Part shown: positions 32,253-41,152 of the stretch, piece after piece | Numbering within the stretch: position 1 is the stretch's first letter | Layout: the number at the start of each line of letters is the position of its first letter | Position numbers and translations under genes: made by a program | Notes under the pieces: generated by a model | The model's database searches: none | Told to the model about the DNA's origin: nothing | Seen by the model: the letters and a program-made list of their open reading frames with translations, nothing else | Origin: Atherix ibis | Lineage: Eukaryota > Arthropoda > Insecta > Diptera > Athericidae | Direction: 5' to 3' | DNA length: 64,000 nucleotides | Assembly: GCA_958298945.1 (NCBI GenBank) | Contig: OY282610.1 | Span: 49,421,667 to 49,485,666, forward strand

Positions 32253-33077
32253 AATTTTTATTTGCAATTCTTTTTTTATTTTTTTGTTGTTTTAATAAAA
32301 AAATATTTTGAATGGTACAAAATATAATTTTATTATTAAGTTTTTTATTTATTTTAAATAATTTTTTTTAGAAATTTTTATATATATTTATGTTAAGTTA
32401 TTTTTTAGGATGTGATTTAATTTCATATGGAATAATTTTATTAAGATTTTGAATTTGTAGTTTAATAGTACTCGTAATAGCAAGTGAATCTATTTTTAAA
32501 TATAGAAATTATTCTATTTTTTTTTTAGTTAATGTATTATTTTTATTAATATTTTTATATTTAACTTTTAGAAGAATGAGTTTATTTATATTTTACGAGT
32601 ATTTATTTTTTGAAAGTAGTTTAATTCTTACACTATTTTTTATTTTAGGTTGAGGGTATCAACCTGAACGATTACAAGCAGGGGTATATTTATTATTTTA
32701 TACTTTATGTTATTAGCTTCTTTACCAATATTAGTGGGTATTTTTTATTTATATCAAAATAGAATAACTATAAATTTTTATTTATTAAGAAAAAGTAATT
32801 ATTTATTTAATTTATTATATTTTAGTATAATTTTAGCTTTTTTAGTTAAAATACCAATATTTTTGGTTCATTTATGATTACGTAAAGGTCATGTAGAAGC
32901 TCCGGTTTCTGGATTGATAATTTTAGCTGGTGTTTTATTAAAATTAGGGGGTTATGGATTATTACGGGTTTTTTCTTTTTTAACAAGTTTAGGAATAAAA
33001 ATGAATTTTGTTTGAATTAGAATTTGATTAGTTGGTGGATTTTTAGTTAGTTTAATATGTTTACGTCAAACAGATTT
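32246..33077 (+). pseudogene. NUMT ND4, first part
   Basis: Begins [15 protein letters not shown]; recognisable are [49 protein letters not shown] and [14 protein letters not shown], then FLVSLMCLRQTD. Three small insertions at TA (32469-32476, 32594-32601, 32706-32712) break or lengthen the frame. It is interrupted at 33077 by a 3.5-kb TIR element; it resumes at 36610 and again at 38093. Confidence 0.95.
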
Positions 33078-33191
33078 CCCAAGCAGCACCAAATAACTTC
33101 TAAGTTAGATTACTAATTTACGACGTTGTAGCGACGTCAGATTTTGCGAAAATATTACTTTTTTGTCAATTTTTGAAAATGATTGAAAAAA

Positions 33192-34468
33192 ACAGTTCGG
33201 CTGAAAAGTTGAGAACCATGACGTCTAGATGGCACCTCTTGCAAAAATCTTTTTAATTATCACAAAGCACCATGCTTCAAATGATTCCTGTCAAAATTTG
33301 ACAGCAATCGGTCGATTGGTTCGTGAGATATAGCATTTTGAGTGGAGCAACTTTTGTTATTGAAAAATGGATGAAGACGAATTTCGTGTATTGATAAAAC
33401 ATTGCTTTTTGATGAAAAAAAATACAGTGGAAACCAAAGCATGGTTCGACAAACGTTATCCGGACTCTGCTCCAGCTATTTCAACTGTGAAATATTGGTT
33501 TCGTCAATTTCGAACTGGTCGTACGAGCACAGTTGATGCAGAACGCAGTGGACGCCCAAAAGAAATGGTTACGGCAGAAAACATCAAAAAAATCCACAAA
33601 ATAATTTTAAATGACCGTAAAGTGAAGTTGAGCGAGATAGCTGAGACTCTGAAGATATCGAAAGAGCGTGTTGGACATATCTTGCATGAATATTTGGGCA
33701 TGCGAAAGCTGTGTGCAAAATGGGTGCCGCGTGAGCTCACTGTGGACCAAAAACAACAACGTGTTGATGATTCTGAGCAGTGTTTGGAGCTGTTCAAGCG
33801 TAATAAACCCGAATTTTTGCGTCGATATGTGACAATGGATGAAACATGGCTCCGTCACTACACTCCAGAGTCCAATCGGCAGTCGGCAGACTGGAGAGCG
33901 AGGGACGAACCGAATCCAAAGCGTGGAAAGACGCAACAGTCGGCTGGCAAGGTGATGGCGTCTGTATTTTGGGATGCGCATGGTATAATATTCATTGACT
34001 ATCTCCAGAAGGGACAGACGATCAACAGCGACTATTATATAGCGTTATTTGATCGTTTGAAAAAAGAAATCGCTAAGAAACGGCCTTATTTGAAGAAGAA
34101 AAAAGTGTTGTTTCACCAAGACAATGCACCATGTCACAAGTCGATGAAAACGATGGTCAAACTCAATGAATTGGGCTACGAATTGCTTCCCCATCCACCG
34201 TATTCTCCAGATCTGGCCCCCAGCGACTTTTTCCTATTTGCAGACCTCAAGAGAATGCTCGCTGGCAAGAAATTTAAGACCGATGATGAAACTGAGGCCT
34301 ATTTTGAGGTAAAACCGAAAGAGTACTATAAAAATGGTTCCAAAAAGTTGGAAGATCGCTATAATCGCTGTATCGCCCTCGAAGGCAACTATGTTGAATA
34401 ATGAAAATGAATTTTGCAAAAAAAAATATTTCTACTGTGTTTTGTTCTAAACTTTTCAGCCGAACTGT
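33192..34468 (+). mobile_element. Mariner, irritans (Himar-like) group, apparently intact gene
   Basis: This 1,277-bp element has inverted ends ACAGTTCGGCTGAAAAGTT and its complement, TA on the right (34469-34470) and AA on the left where TA is expected. It contains a complete transposase gene on the plus strand. A second, dead copy is at 36836-38092. Confidence 0.95.
33367..34401 (+). CDS. Mariner transposase (irritans group), full length
   Basis: 344 residues with no interruption. Two helix-turn-helix motifs occupy residues ~1-110 (including KISKERVGHILHEYLGMRKL), followed by the WVPREL linker. The catalytic domain has Asp in TMDETWLRHYTPES, Asp in FHQDNAPCHKS, and Asp in YSPDLAPSDFFLF. 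I count 34 residues between the second and third, the D,D34D signature of mariner. It ends EGNYVE like Himar1. It is four residues shorter than the usual 348: after KFKTDDE the copy at 36836-38092 has VIAE, which is missing here as a 12-base deletion between GAA repeats. The gene could make protein; whether that protein is active is unknown. It acts in the nucleus, cutting at the ends and inserting at TA. Confidence 0.93.
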   Translation: MDEDEFRVLIKHCFLMKKNTVETKAWFDKRYPDSAPAISTVKYWFRQFRTGRTSTVDAERSGRPKEMVTAENIKKIHKIILNDRKVKLSEIAETLKISKERVGHILHEYLGMRKLCAKWVPRELTVDQKQQRVDDSEQCLELFKRNKPEFLRRYVTMDETWLRHYTPESNRQSADWRARDEPNPKRGKTQQSAGKVMASVFWDAHGIIFIDYLQKGQTINSDYYIALFDRLKKEIAKKRPYLKKKKVLFHQDNAPCHKSMKTMVKLNELGYELLPHPPYSPDLAPSDFFLFADLKRMLAGKKFKTDDETEAYFEVKPKEYYKNGSKKLEDRYNRCIALEGNYVE

Positions 34469-34942
34469 TAGATAACTTTTTTATCGGTAGGACTACACAC
34501 CGACAATAAAGTTACGAAGTAATTCTCGCGTTATTTTTCAACTACCACTTTACTTTTTGTTCTTGTATAAAACTAACACCCGACTAAAAATACATCGCCG
34601 CCGTCTAAATGACCAGATAATGACGTTAAAGTTATACCGTCGAATTTTGGTTATTTTTTAACTTTGTTGCAACTCTGTTCTTGGTTTATGACTATGAAAC
34701 AACTTTTTAGTCGGATTCTAAAAAATTAGTTATTTGTTCAACCGCTGCACGACTAATTTGTTTTAAACTGTCATAGTTTGTTGTCGAATCAAAGAACACA
34801 TTAATTATTATTAAAAATTGAATTAAATTAAAAAAATGGATTTGTTAAATTCACCTAATAAAAAAACCCTCAAAATAACATAAAACGATTCAAACATACG
34901 ACATCATATTATCGTAAAGTTAAGTTTTATTTAAATCAACCA

Positions 34943-35227
34943 TTGAGGCAGAAAAATTCTTCAGGTAAAACCAAAACATTTACAATGCAGCTCCTGGATA
35001 ATTTTAATATTTTTTATTTTTCTCCAGATCCGAATGCCTCAATTAATTTAAAGCCTTCTGTGAGAATATTAGCAATCAAATCTTCTTCCAATAACAAGCC
35101 ACCTCCGCCTTTTTCAAATAATTTAAATTCATCTACGAATATCTTACCAAGTCAATTACATTTATCATCATCAAATAATATTAACCATCACGAAAACCTA
35201 GTGATGGCGAAATACTTGACGGAGTAA
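34943..35227 (+). other. Open frame of unknown meaning in the TIR element
   Basis: 94 codons, low complexity (Asn, Ser, Pro), overlapping the end of the minus-strand DUF4806-like frame. No domain is recognised; probably chance. Confidence 0.2.
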
Positions 35228-35591
35228 CATAATCATTTTCGAACATGTCATTTAAATCATCAAGCTGTGATAAATCATTATTGAGTTTCTTAATATTTTT
35301 CCTCTTTGAATCAGTAAAAACAATTGGTTGTTCTGATTCAGAACTGGAATAGTCCAGCATTTGTTTTTCCATTCTAACACCGTTAACATATGTATCGATT
35401 TCAGTCATTTTGACTACACAAGGAAATTTATCCCAATTTAATTCTGGCACGCTTTCTGCAGTTTTTAGTTTTAGTAAAGCATTAGCCTTACATTTAGGCC
35501 AATGAAGAATTCCATTATCCATCCAGATTTGTGGCACTGTGGAAAGATAATATTTTCCTTTTTCGATCGTCTGTACAATTGAAAAAGGCAT
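35181..35591 (-). CDS. DUF4806-type N-terminal region, transposon-borne
   Basis: 136 residues starting MPFSIVQTIEKGKYYLSTVP, with WMDNGILHWPK, NWDKFPCVV and an acidic, Ser-rich second half. Short N-terminal modules of this shape (hydrophobic start, VVPxxW, WP, a later W) are typical of insect proteins that end in a DUF4806 domain. No DUF4806 C-terminus is seen downstream in this element, but one is present in the element at 6584-8391, which has related ends. The start codon is unambiguous; further exons are possible. Function unknown. Confidence 0.4.
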   Translation of the reverse strand: MPFSIVQTIEKGKYYLSTVPQIWMDNGILHWPKCKANALLKLKTAESVPELNWDKFPCVVKMTEIDTYVNGVRMEKQMLDYSSSESEQPIVFTDSKRKNIKKLNNDLSQLDDLNDMFENDYVTPSSISPSLGFRDG

Positions 35592-36609
35592 CTTTACAGA
35601 TCACTTTTTACAAGCACAAACTAAAGACACAAACTATCGATACGAACTGAACAACTGCGACGATGTTGACAAAAGCGAACTGTCAAAAATACGGTTGCGA
35701 TTTTAACTTTTATGTGCGTTACAAAACTTTATGGTCATATACATTTATTTTTTGTAATTTAATTGTCAAAATAGTTGGGACGCTGACTTTTCCGTTATTA
35801 CGACAACTAGAAAGTCTATCACGTTACTTTTTTGTAATCTGATAGTTAATTCAATAACTTTTTCGTTTCAATATAGAATTCGCCATTTTAAATGCATATA
35901 ATTCAATAACTAAAAAAATAAAGTAGAACCAAATATATGAAAAAAGTCGTTTTAATAGGCAAAATTACGATTAAAACTACATTTTTTGCCCAAAAAAGCT
36001 ATCAAAAATATTTTAGAAATAGTTTTAAACAAAAAATTAAGCTAAAATGAAAATCATCTACAAATTTTTTATAAATTTTTCATTTATTTCGAGCATTATT
36101 TGAGAGGGGAATGAATTATTTGTAAATTTTTAGGTATATGTTATTTCACAGCAAAAATGTTCTTCGTTTGTTAATTTGGGTTTTACAGTGCTATATATGC
36201 CAGAAAATATATTTCGATATTCTCATATTTAAAAGAAATATTAATAAAGAAAGATATATAAATTAGAGAGAGACTTTATATACAGATGTTGTTGATTAAA
36301 AGAAGACAACAATACATGACTGCAACTTATTTTAGTAGCTTAATTTAACAATATTGTAATAAATATTACAGCAAACCGACTAAAAAGTTAAAAAAAACAC
36401 GCTCAAATAACTTTTTTCACTTGTCACTTCTTAGTCATTTCAATGGTCGAGAGGAAGTTATTATGACGTCGGACCGACCCAAAAATCATTCCCCAAATCG
36501 GTCGGCTCGACGTTGGTGCGATGTTGTACCAACGTTGCACAGCCGACCACCTGAAGTCATGTGACCGACTACGGCTCGACGTCATTACAACCAGGCGGTG
36601 CTACTTGGG

Positions 36610-36835
36610 TTAAAGGCATTAATTGCTTATTCTTCAGTAGCTCATATAGGAATTGTTTTAAGTGGATTAATAACTTTAAGATATTGAGGATTTAGTGGTT
36701 CTTATATATTAATGATTGCTCATGGATTATGTTCGTCTGGATTATTTAGATTAGCAAATGTTTCTTATGAACGATTGGGAAGTCGTAGATTAATAATTAA
36801 TAAGGGTTTATTAAATCTTATACTTTCTATAACTA
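36610..36835 (+). pseudogene. NUMT ND4, middle part
   Basis: In the mitochondrial code [32 protein letters not shown] and [20 protein letters not shown], ending in LMPSM-like sequence where the mariner enters at TA 36834-36835. Confidence 0.93.
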
Positions 36836-38092
36836 ACAGTTCGGCTGAAAAGTTTATAAGGTAACACAGCAAAAATATTTTTTTTGCAAAATTCATTTTT
36901 ATTATTCAACATAGTTTCCTTTGAGGGCGATACAGCGATTATAGCGATCTTCCAACTTTTCGATACCATTTTTATAGTACTCTTTCGGTTTTGCCTCAAA
37001 ATAGGCCTCAGTTTCGGCAATTACTTCATCATCGGTCTAAAATTTCTTGCCAGCGAGCATTCTCTTGAGGTCTGCAAACAGGAAAAAGTCGCTGGGGGCC
37101 AGATCTGGAGAATACGGTGGAGGGGGAAGCAATTCGTAGCCCAATTCATTGAGTTTGACCATCGTTTTCATCGACTTGTGACACGGTGCATTGGCTTGGT
37201 GAAACAACACATTTTTCTTTTTCAAATGAGGCCGTTTCTTAGCCATTTCTTTCTTCAAACGATCCAATAACGCTATATAATAGTCGCTGTTGATCGTCTG
37301 TCCCTTCTGGAGATAGTCAATGAATATTATACCATGCGCATCAAAAAATACAGACACCATCACCTTGCTAGCCGACTGTTGCGTCTTTCCACGCTTTGGA
37401 TTCGGTTCGTCGCTCGCTCTCCACTCTGCCGACTGTCGATTGGACTCTGGAGTGTCGTGACGGAGCCATGTTTCATCCATTGTTACATATCGACGCAAAA
37501 ATTCGGGTTAATTGCGCTTTAACAGCTCCAAACACTGCTCAGAATCATCAACACGTTGTTGTTTTCGGTCCACAGTGAACTCACGCGGCACCCATTTTGC
37601 ACACAGCTTTCGCATGCCCAAATATTCATGCACGATATGTCCAACACGCTCTTTCGATATCTTCAGAGTCTCAGCTATCTCGCTCAACTTCACTTTACTG
37701 TCATTTAAAATTATTTTGTGGATTTTTTTGATCCACTGCGTTCTGCATCAACTGTGCTCGTACGACCAGTTCGAAATTGACGAAACCAATATTTCACAGT
37801 TGAAATAGCTGGAGCAGAGTCCGGATAACGTTTGTCAAACCATGCTTTGGTTTCCACTGTACTTTTTTTCATCAAAAAGCAATGCTTTATCAATACACGA
37901 AATTCGTCTTTATCCATTTTTTTTTCAACAACAAAAGTTGCTCCAATCAAAATGCTATATCTAACGAACCAATCGAGCGATTGCTGTCAAATTTTGACAG
38001 GAATCATTTGAAGCATGGTGCTTTGTGATAATTAGATTTTTGCAAGAGGCGCCATCTAGACGTCAATCTTATAAACTTTTCAGCCGAACTGT
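36836..38092 (-). mobile_element. Second irritans-type mariner, dead, in ND4
   Basis: This 1,257-bp element has ends ACAGTTCGGCTGAAAAGTTT and complement, flanked by TA (36834-36835 and 38093-38094). It is inserted directly in mitochondrial sequence, so it postdates the NUMT. It is closely related to 33192-34468 but in the opposite orientation. Confidence 0.95.
36890..37950 (-). pseudogene. Mariner transposase, inactivated
   Basis: Compared with 33367-34401: about 37 bases are deleted after AERSG (near 37728), a TAA replaces a Lys codon before PEFLRR (37508-37510), and a TAG follows GKKF (about 37039). The second catalytic Asp is changed to Ala (FHQANAPCHKS). The first (MDETWLRH) and third (LAPSDFFLF) Asp remain. 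It keeps the VIAE residues missing from the intact copy. Confidence 0.93.
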
Positions 38093-38338
38093 TATATGAT
38101 GATTTTTATTTAAAGCTGCTAATATAGCTGCTCCTCCTATATTACGTGCAAATTTATTAAGAGAAATTAGTTTAATTAATTGCTTTGTTAGTTGATCATG
38201 ATTAACTATAACATAATAGTTATATCATTAATTTCTTTTTTTAGTGTTGCTTATACATTATATTTATATGCTTATAGTCAACATGGAAAATATTTTTCTG
38301 GTATATTTTCTAATTTAAGTAATAATATTCGTGAATAA
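38093..38338 (+). pseudogene. NUMT ND4, last part
   Basis: Continues MWWFLF...AANMAAPPMLRANLL and [20 protein letters not shown] to NNIRE and TAA at 38336-38338. A TA-ACA-TA scar at 38210-38216 breaks the frame before LISFF. A 79-base spacer of unclear origin follows before tRNA-His; the two are normally adjacent. Confidence 0.9.
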
Positions 38339-38417
38339 TTATAAATATGTTTACATTGATTACCTTTAAATTTATTGATTATGAAAAGTGAATATTTTTT
38401 ATTGTGATTATAATAAT

Positions 38418-38481
38418 ATTTAAGTAGTTTAAATAAAATATTGATTTGTGGTGTTAATAATATGAAATTTTCATCTTAGAT
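38418..38481 (+). tRNA. NUMT tRNA-His
   Basis: Acceptor arms ATTTAAG and CTTAGAT pair; the anticodon GTG lies in GATTTGTGGTG. Position between ND4 and ND5 fits. Confidence 0.85.
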
Positions 38482-40194
38482 CATTAAGTATATTTCTATT
38501 TGTTTAAATAGATTTTTATTTTTATTTTCTATTAGTATTAGATTATTTATTTTAAGAATAAAATTTTTATTGAATAATTTGGTAATTTTTATTGAATGAG
38601 AAGTTGTTTCTTTAAATAGTCCAAGAATTGTAATAACATTTTTATTTGTTTGAATAAGATTAATATTTATGTCATTTGTTTTATTAATTTCTTCTTTAGT
38701 AATTTTTTACAGCAAGGAATATATGAGAGGAGATATTAATATTATTCGTTTTATTATATTAGTTTTAATATTTGTGTTATCTATAATATTATTAATTATT
38801 AGTCCTAATTTAATTAGTATTTTATTAGGTTGAGATGGTTTAGGGTTGGTTTCTTATTTATAGTAATTTTTTTTCAAAATGTAAAATCTTATAGTGCTGG
38901 GATATAAACGGCTTTATCTAATCGGATTGGTGATGTTGCTATTTTATTATCTATTGCTTGAATATTAAATTATGGAGGATGAAATTATATTTATTATTTA
39001 GAAGAAATGAAAAATGATTTTGAAATAATAGTTATTGGTATATTAGTAATATTAGCGGCAATAACTAAAAGTGCTCAAATTCCATTTTTTTCTTGATTAC
39101 CAGCGGCTATAGCAGCACCTACTCGTACACCTGTTTCTGCATTAGTTCATTCTTCAACTTTAGTGACTGCTGGTGTATATAAATTATGTTAATTCGATTT
39201 AATATTTTATTAGTAGAAACTTGAATAGGACAGTTATTATTATTATTATCTGGATTAACAATATTTATGGCAGGTATAGGGGCAAATTTTGAATTTGATT
39301 TAAAAAAGATTATTGTTTTATCTACGTTAAATCAATTAGGACGAATAATAATAATTTTATCAATAGGATTTTTTAAATTAGCATATTTTCATTTATTGAC
39401 TCATGCTTTATTTAAGGCTTTATTATTTATGTGTGCAGGTGCTATTATTCATAATATAAGAAATTCTCAGGATATTCGTTTAATAGGGGAATTCGTAAAT
39501 CATATACCTTTTACTTCTTCTTGTTTAAATGTTGCTAATTTAGCTTTATGTGGTATGCCTTTTTTAGCTGGATTTTACTCAAAGGATATAATTAAGAAAT
39601 TGTATCTTTATCTTATTAAAATATATTTAGTTTTTTCTTTTATTTTTTTTCTACAGGATTAACTGTTTTTTATTCAATTCGGTTAGTTTATTATACAATG
39701 ACTGGAAATTTTAATGTAATATCTTTACATTTATTAAATGATGAGGGTTGAATTATATTAAAGGGAATAATGGGATTATTATTTATAGCAATTATTGGTG
39801 GAAGTATATTAAATTGATTAATTTTTGCAGTTCCTTATATAATTTGCTTACCTAATTATTTAAAGTTAATAACTCTATTTATTTGTATTATAGGGGGTAA
39901 TATAGGTTATTTATTTTCGAATGTTTCTTTATATTTTTTAAATAAATCATTAAAGTATAATTTTTTATATTTCTACTTATTGAATTATTTATTATCCTTT
40001 ATTTTTAAGAAGTCAAATATTAAAAAATGTTGATCAAGGATGATCAGAATTTATAGGAGGTCAAACAATTTATAATTCTTAAAAAAGTTATTCTATTATT
40101 AATCAATTAATTCAAAATAATAATTTAAAAATTTATTTAATAGTGTTTGTTATATGAATTTTTACATTATTATTATTATTTTTATTTATTTAAA
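38482..40194 (+). pseudogene. NUMT ND5, full span, frame-shifted
   Basis: In the mitochondrial code: FIEWEVVSLNSP, GWDGLGLVSYL, KSAQIPFFSWLPAAMAAPT, PVSALVHSSTLVTAGVY, GQLLLLLSGLTMFMAGMGAN, FFKLAYFHLLTHALFKALLF, GMPFLAGFYSKD and a long C-terminal tail. Breaks include stops near 38862, a TA-CTCG-TA scar (39120-39127), a TA-TGT-TA scar (39185-39191) and an indel near 39655. The 131-codon standard-code frame at 39267-39662 is just a surviving open piece. Confidence 0.95.
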
Positions 40195-40200
40195 AATAAA

Positions 40201-40267
40201 ATTCAAATAGCTTATAATTTAGAGCGTGACATTGAAGATGTTAAAGAGATTAAATTAATCTTTGAAT
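40201..40267 (+). tRNA. NUMT tRNA-Phe
   Basis: Starts ATTCAAATAGCTTA; acceptor arms ATTCAAA and TTTGAAT pair; the anticodon GAA lies in ACATTGAAGATGT. Next to ND5 as expected. Confidence 0.88.
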
Positions 40268-40285
40268 AAATAATTAATTTTAGTA

Positions 40286-40350
40286 ATTTATAAAAGAATT
40301 CCTTTATTTTTACAGTAAAAATGGAAGGTTTTAGTTTAAACTATATAAAT
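40286..40350 (-). tRNA. NUMT tRNA-Glu with altered anticodon
   Basis: Minus strand: starts ATTTATATAGTTTAAAC; acceptor arms pair with 40286-40292. At the anticodon position it reads TTT where insect tRNA-Glu has TTC, a C-to-T change consistent with decay in the nucleus. Confidence 0.75.
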
Positions 40351-40413
40351 TAAATTATATAAAATAATATATAAAATACGAGTATATAAAATAATTTAGT
40401 GAATAATTAAGTA

Positions 40414-40479
40414 GAAGTATAAATGGAATTAAACCATTAAAGTTAAAAGTTAGCAGCTTTTTCTCGATCTTTATACTTC
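40414..40479 (-). tRNA. NUMT tRNA-Ser(AGN)
   Basis: Minus strand: GAAGTATAAAGATCGAG, then AAGCTGCTAACTT with anticodon GCT, ending TTTATACTTC. The D-arm is absent, as is normal for this tRNA. Confidence 0.85.
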
Positions 40480-40480
40480 C

Positions 40481-40544
40481 TTAATTGGAATAATAATTAA
40501 ATTATATCATTAACAGTGATATGCCTCTTTTTGGCTTCAATTAA
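40481..40544 (-). tRNA. NUMT tRNA-Asn
   Basis: Minus strand: TTAATTGAAGCCAAAAAGAG, anticodon GTT in ATCACTGTTAATGAT, ending CAATTAA. Last recognisable mitochondrial gene of the insertion; tRNA-Arg and tRNA-Ala, next in the ancestral order, are absent. Confidence 0.88.
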
Positions 40545-40587
40545 TAATTTAATTAAATTTTTACAAAGTGGTTTCTTATGAGATTTA

Positions 40588-41152
40588 TTATAAAATTATC
40601 AATATGTATGATTTATTTTCGCGATTATTTCTATTTAAGATTTCTAGCAACTCATTTAAATAAATTATAAACAGAATTGGTGAGGTAACTGTTCCTTGTT
40701 GCAATCCGTTTTTAATATCATACGTCTCGTCTGTTAGAACTCCATTTGCTTTCACTAAAAATTTTCTACCTATTATCATAGTTCTGATTATTTTAATCAA
40801 ATTTATTGGGAAGTTGTATTTAACTACAATAGTTTAAAAATCAATCCGTCAATCCACACTGACGTAAATGCATCTGAGAAATCAACAAGAAGACTCCCCA
40901 CGCATTCTTTATTGTTTTTCGCCCAGCATATGTCAATGGTCACTGTCATAAATAACATTTTCAAGCATGCCTGAAGTTCCTGTTGTACTAAACGTTAATC
41001 TGGTATCTGCAATACAAATGTCCAAGTATGAATCGCATCTTGGGTATGTCGGGTATTCACTATGAAGTCTAGCTTTATAATTAATATGATTTTTTTGGGT
41101 TGGGTGGGCTTGCACCGCTTTGTCGGTTCCTCTTCTATTCGTATGGTACAAT
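40588..41152 (-). pseudogene. Non-LTR retrotransposon scrap: endonuclease end and RT start
   Basis: From the right: the end of an APE-type endonuclease (TNRRGTDKA, YLDICIADTRLTF, ending IYDSDH, the conserved SDH). Then, after only about 40 bases, the early RT (LLVDFSDAFTSVWIDGL with the first catalytic Asp) and IIRTMIIGRKFLVKANG ... GLQQGTVTSPILFIIYLNEL. The usual few hundred residues between endonuclease and RT are missing, and the RT stops before YxDD. The right edge is the first satellite base. Confidence 0.75.

Larger units (their letters stand above)
33078..36609. mobile_element. 3.5-kb TIR element in ND4, CCCAAGYAGCACC ends
   Basis: Ends CCCAAGCAGCACC and GGTGCTACTTGGG, flanked by a TT repeat (33076-33077 and 36610-36611). 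Removing it and one TT restores the ND4 codons for QTDLKALIAYSS exactly. It carries an apparently intact mariner (33192-34468) as a nested insertion and a minus-strand frame resembling the N-terminus of DUF4806-type proteins. Without the mariner it is about 2.25 kb. The rest is AT-rich with many AACTTTTT/AAAAAGTT motifs. No transposase of its own is recognised. Confidence 0.85.
27930..40560. other. Nuclear mitochondrial insertion (NUMT), about 5.4 kb of transposons inside
   Basis: Mitochondrial protein and tRNA genes appear in the ancestral insect order, read in reverse: ND2(-), [deletion], ND1(+), tRNA-Ser2(-), cytb(-), ND6(-), tRNA-Pro(+), tRNA-Thr(-), ND4L(+), ND4(+), tRNA-His(+), ND5(+), tRNA-Phe(+), tRNA-Glu(-), tRNA-Ser1(-), tRNA-Asn(-). 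Frames use TGA for Trp and ATA for Met. It is nuclear because it is flanked by, and filled with, nuclear transposons and carries frameshifts. One deletion at about 28420 removed the start of ND2, three tRNAs, the control region, both rRNAs, tRNA-Leu and the start of ND1. Confidence 0.97.

Noticed and set aside
33504..33981. Minus-strand frames of about 97-124 codons inside the intact mariner
   Set aside because: Antisense shadows of the transposase gene.
27930..40560. Genuine mitochondrial genome segment
   Set aside because: It is flanked by nuclear transposons and satellite, interrupted by mariners and TIR elements, and carries frameshifts, so it is a nuclear copy unless the assembly is chimeric.
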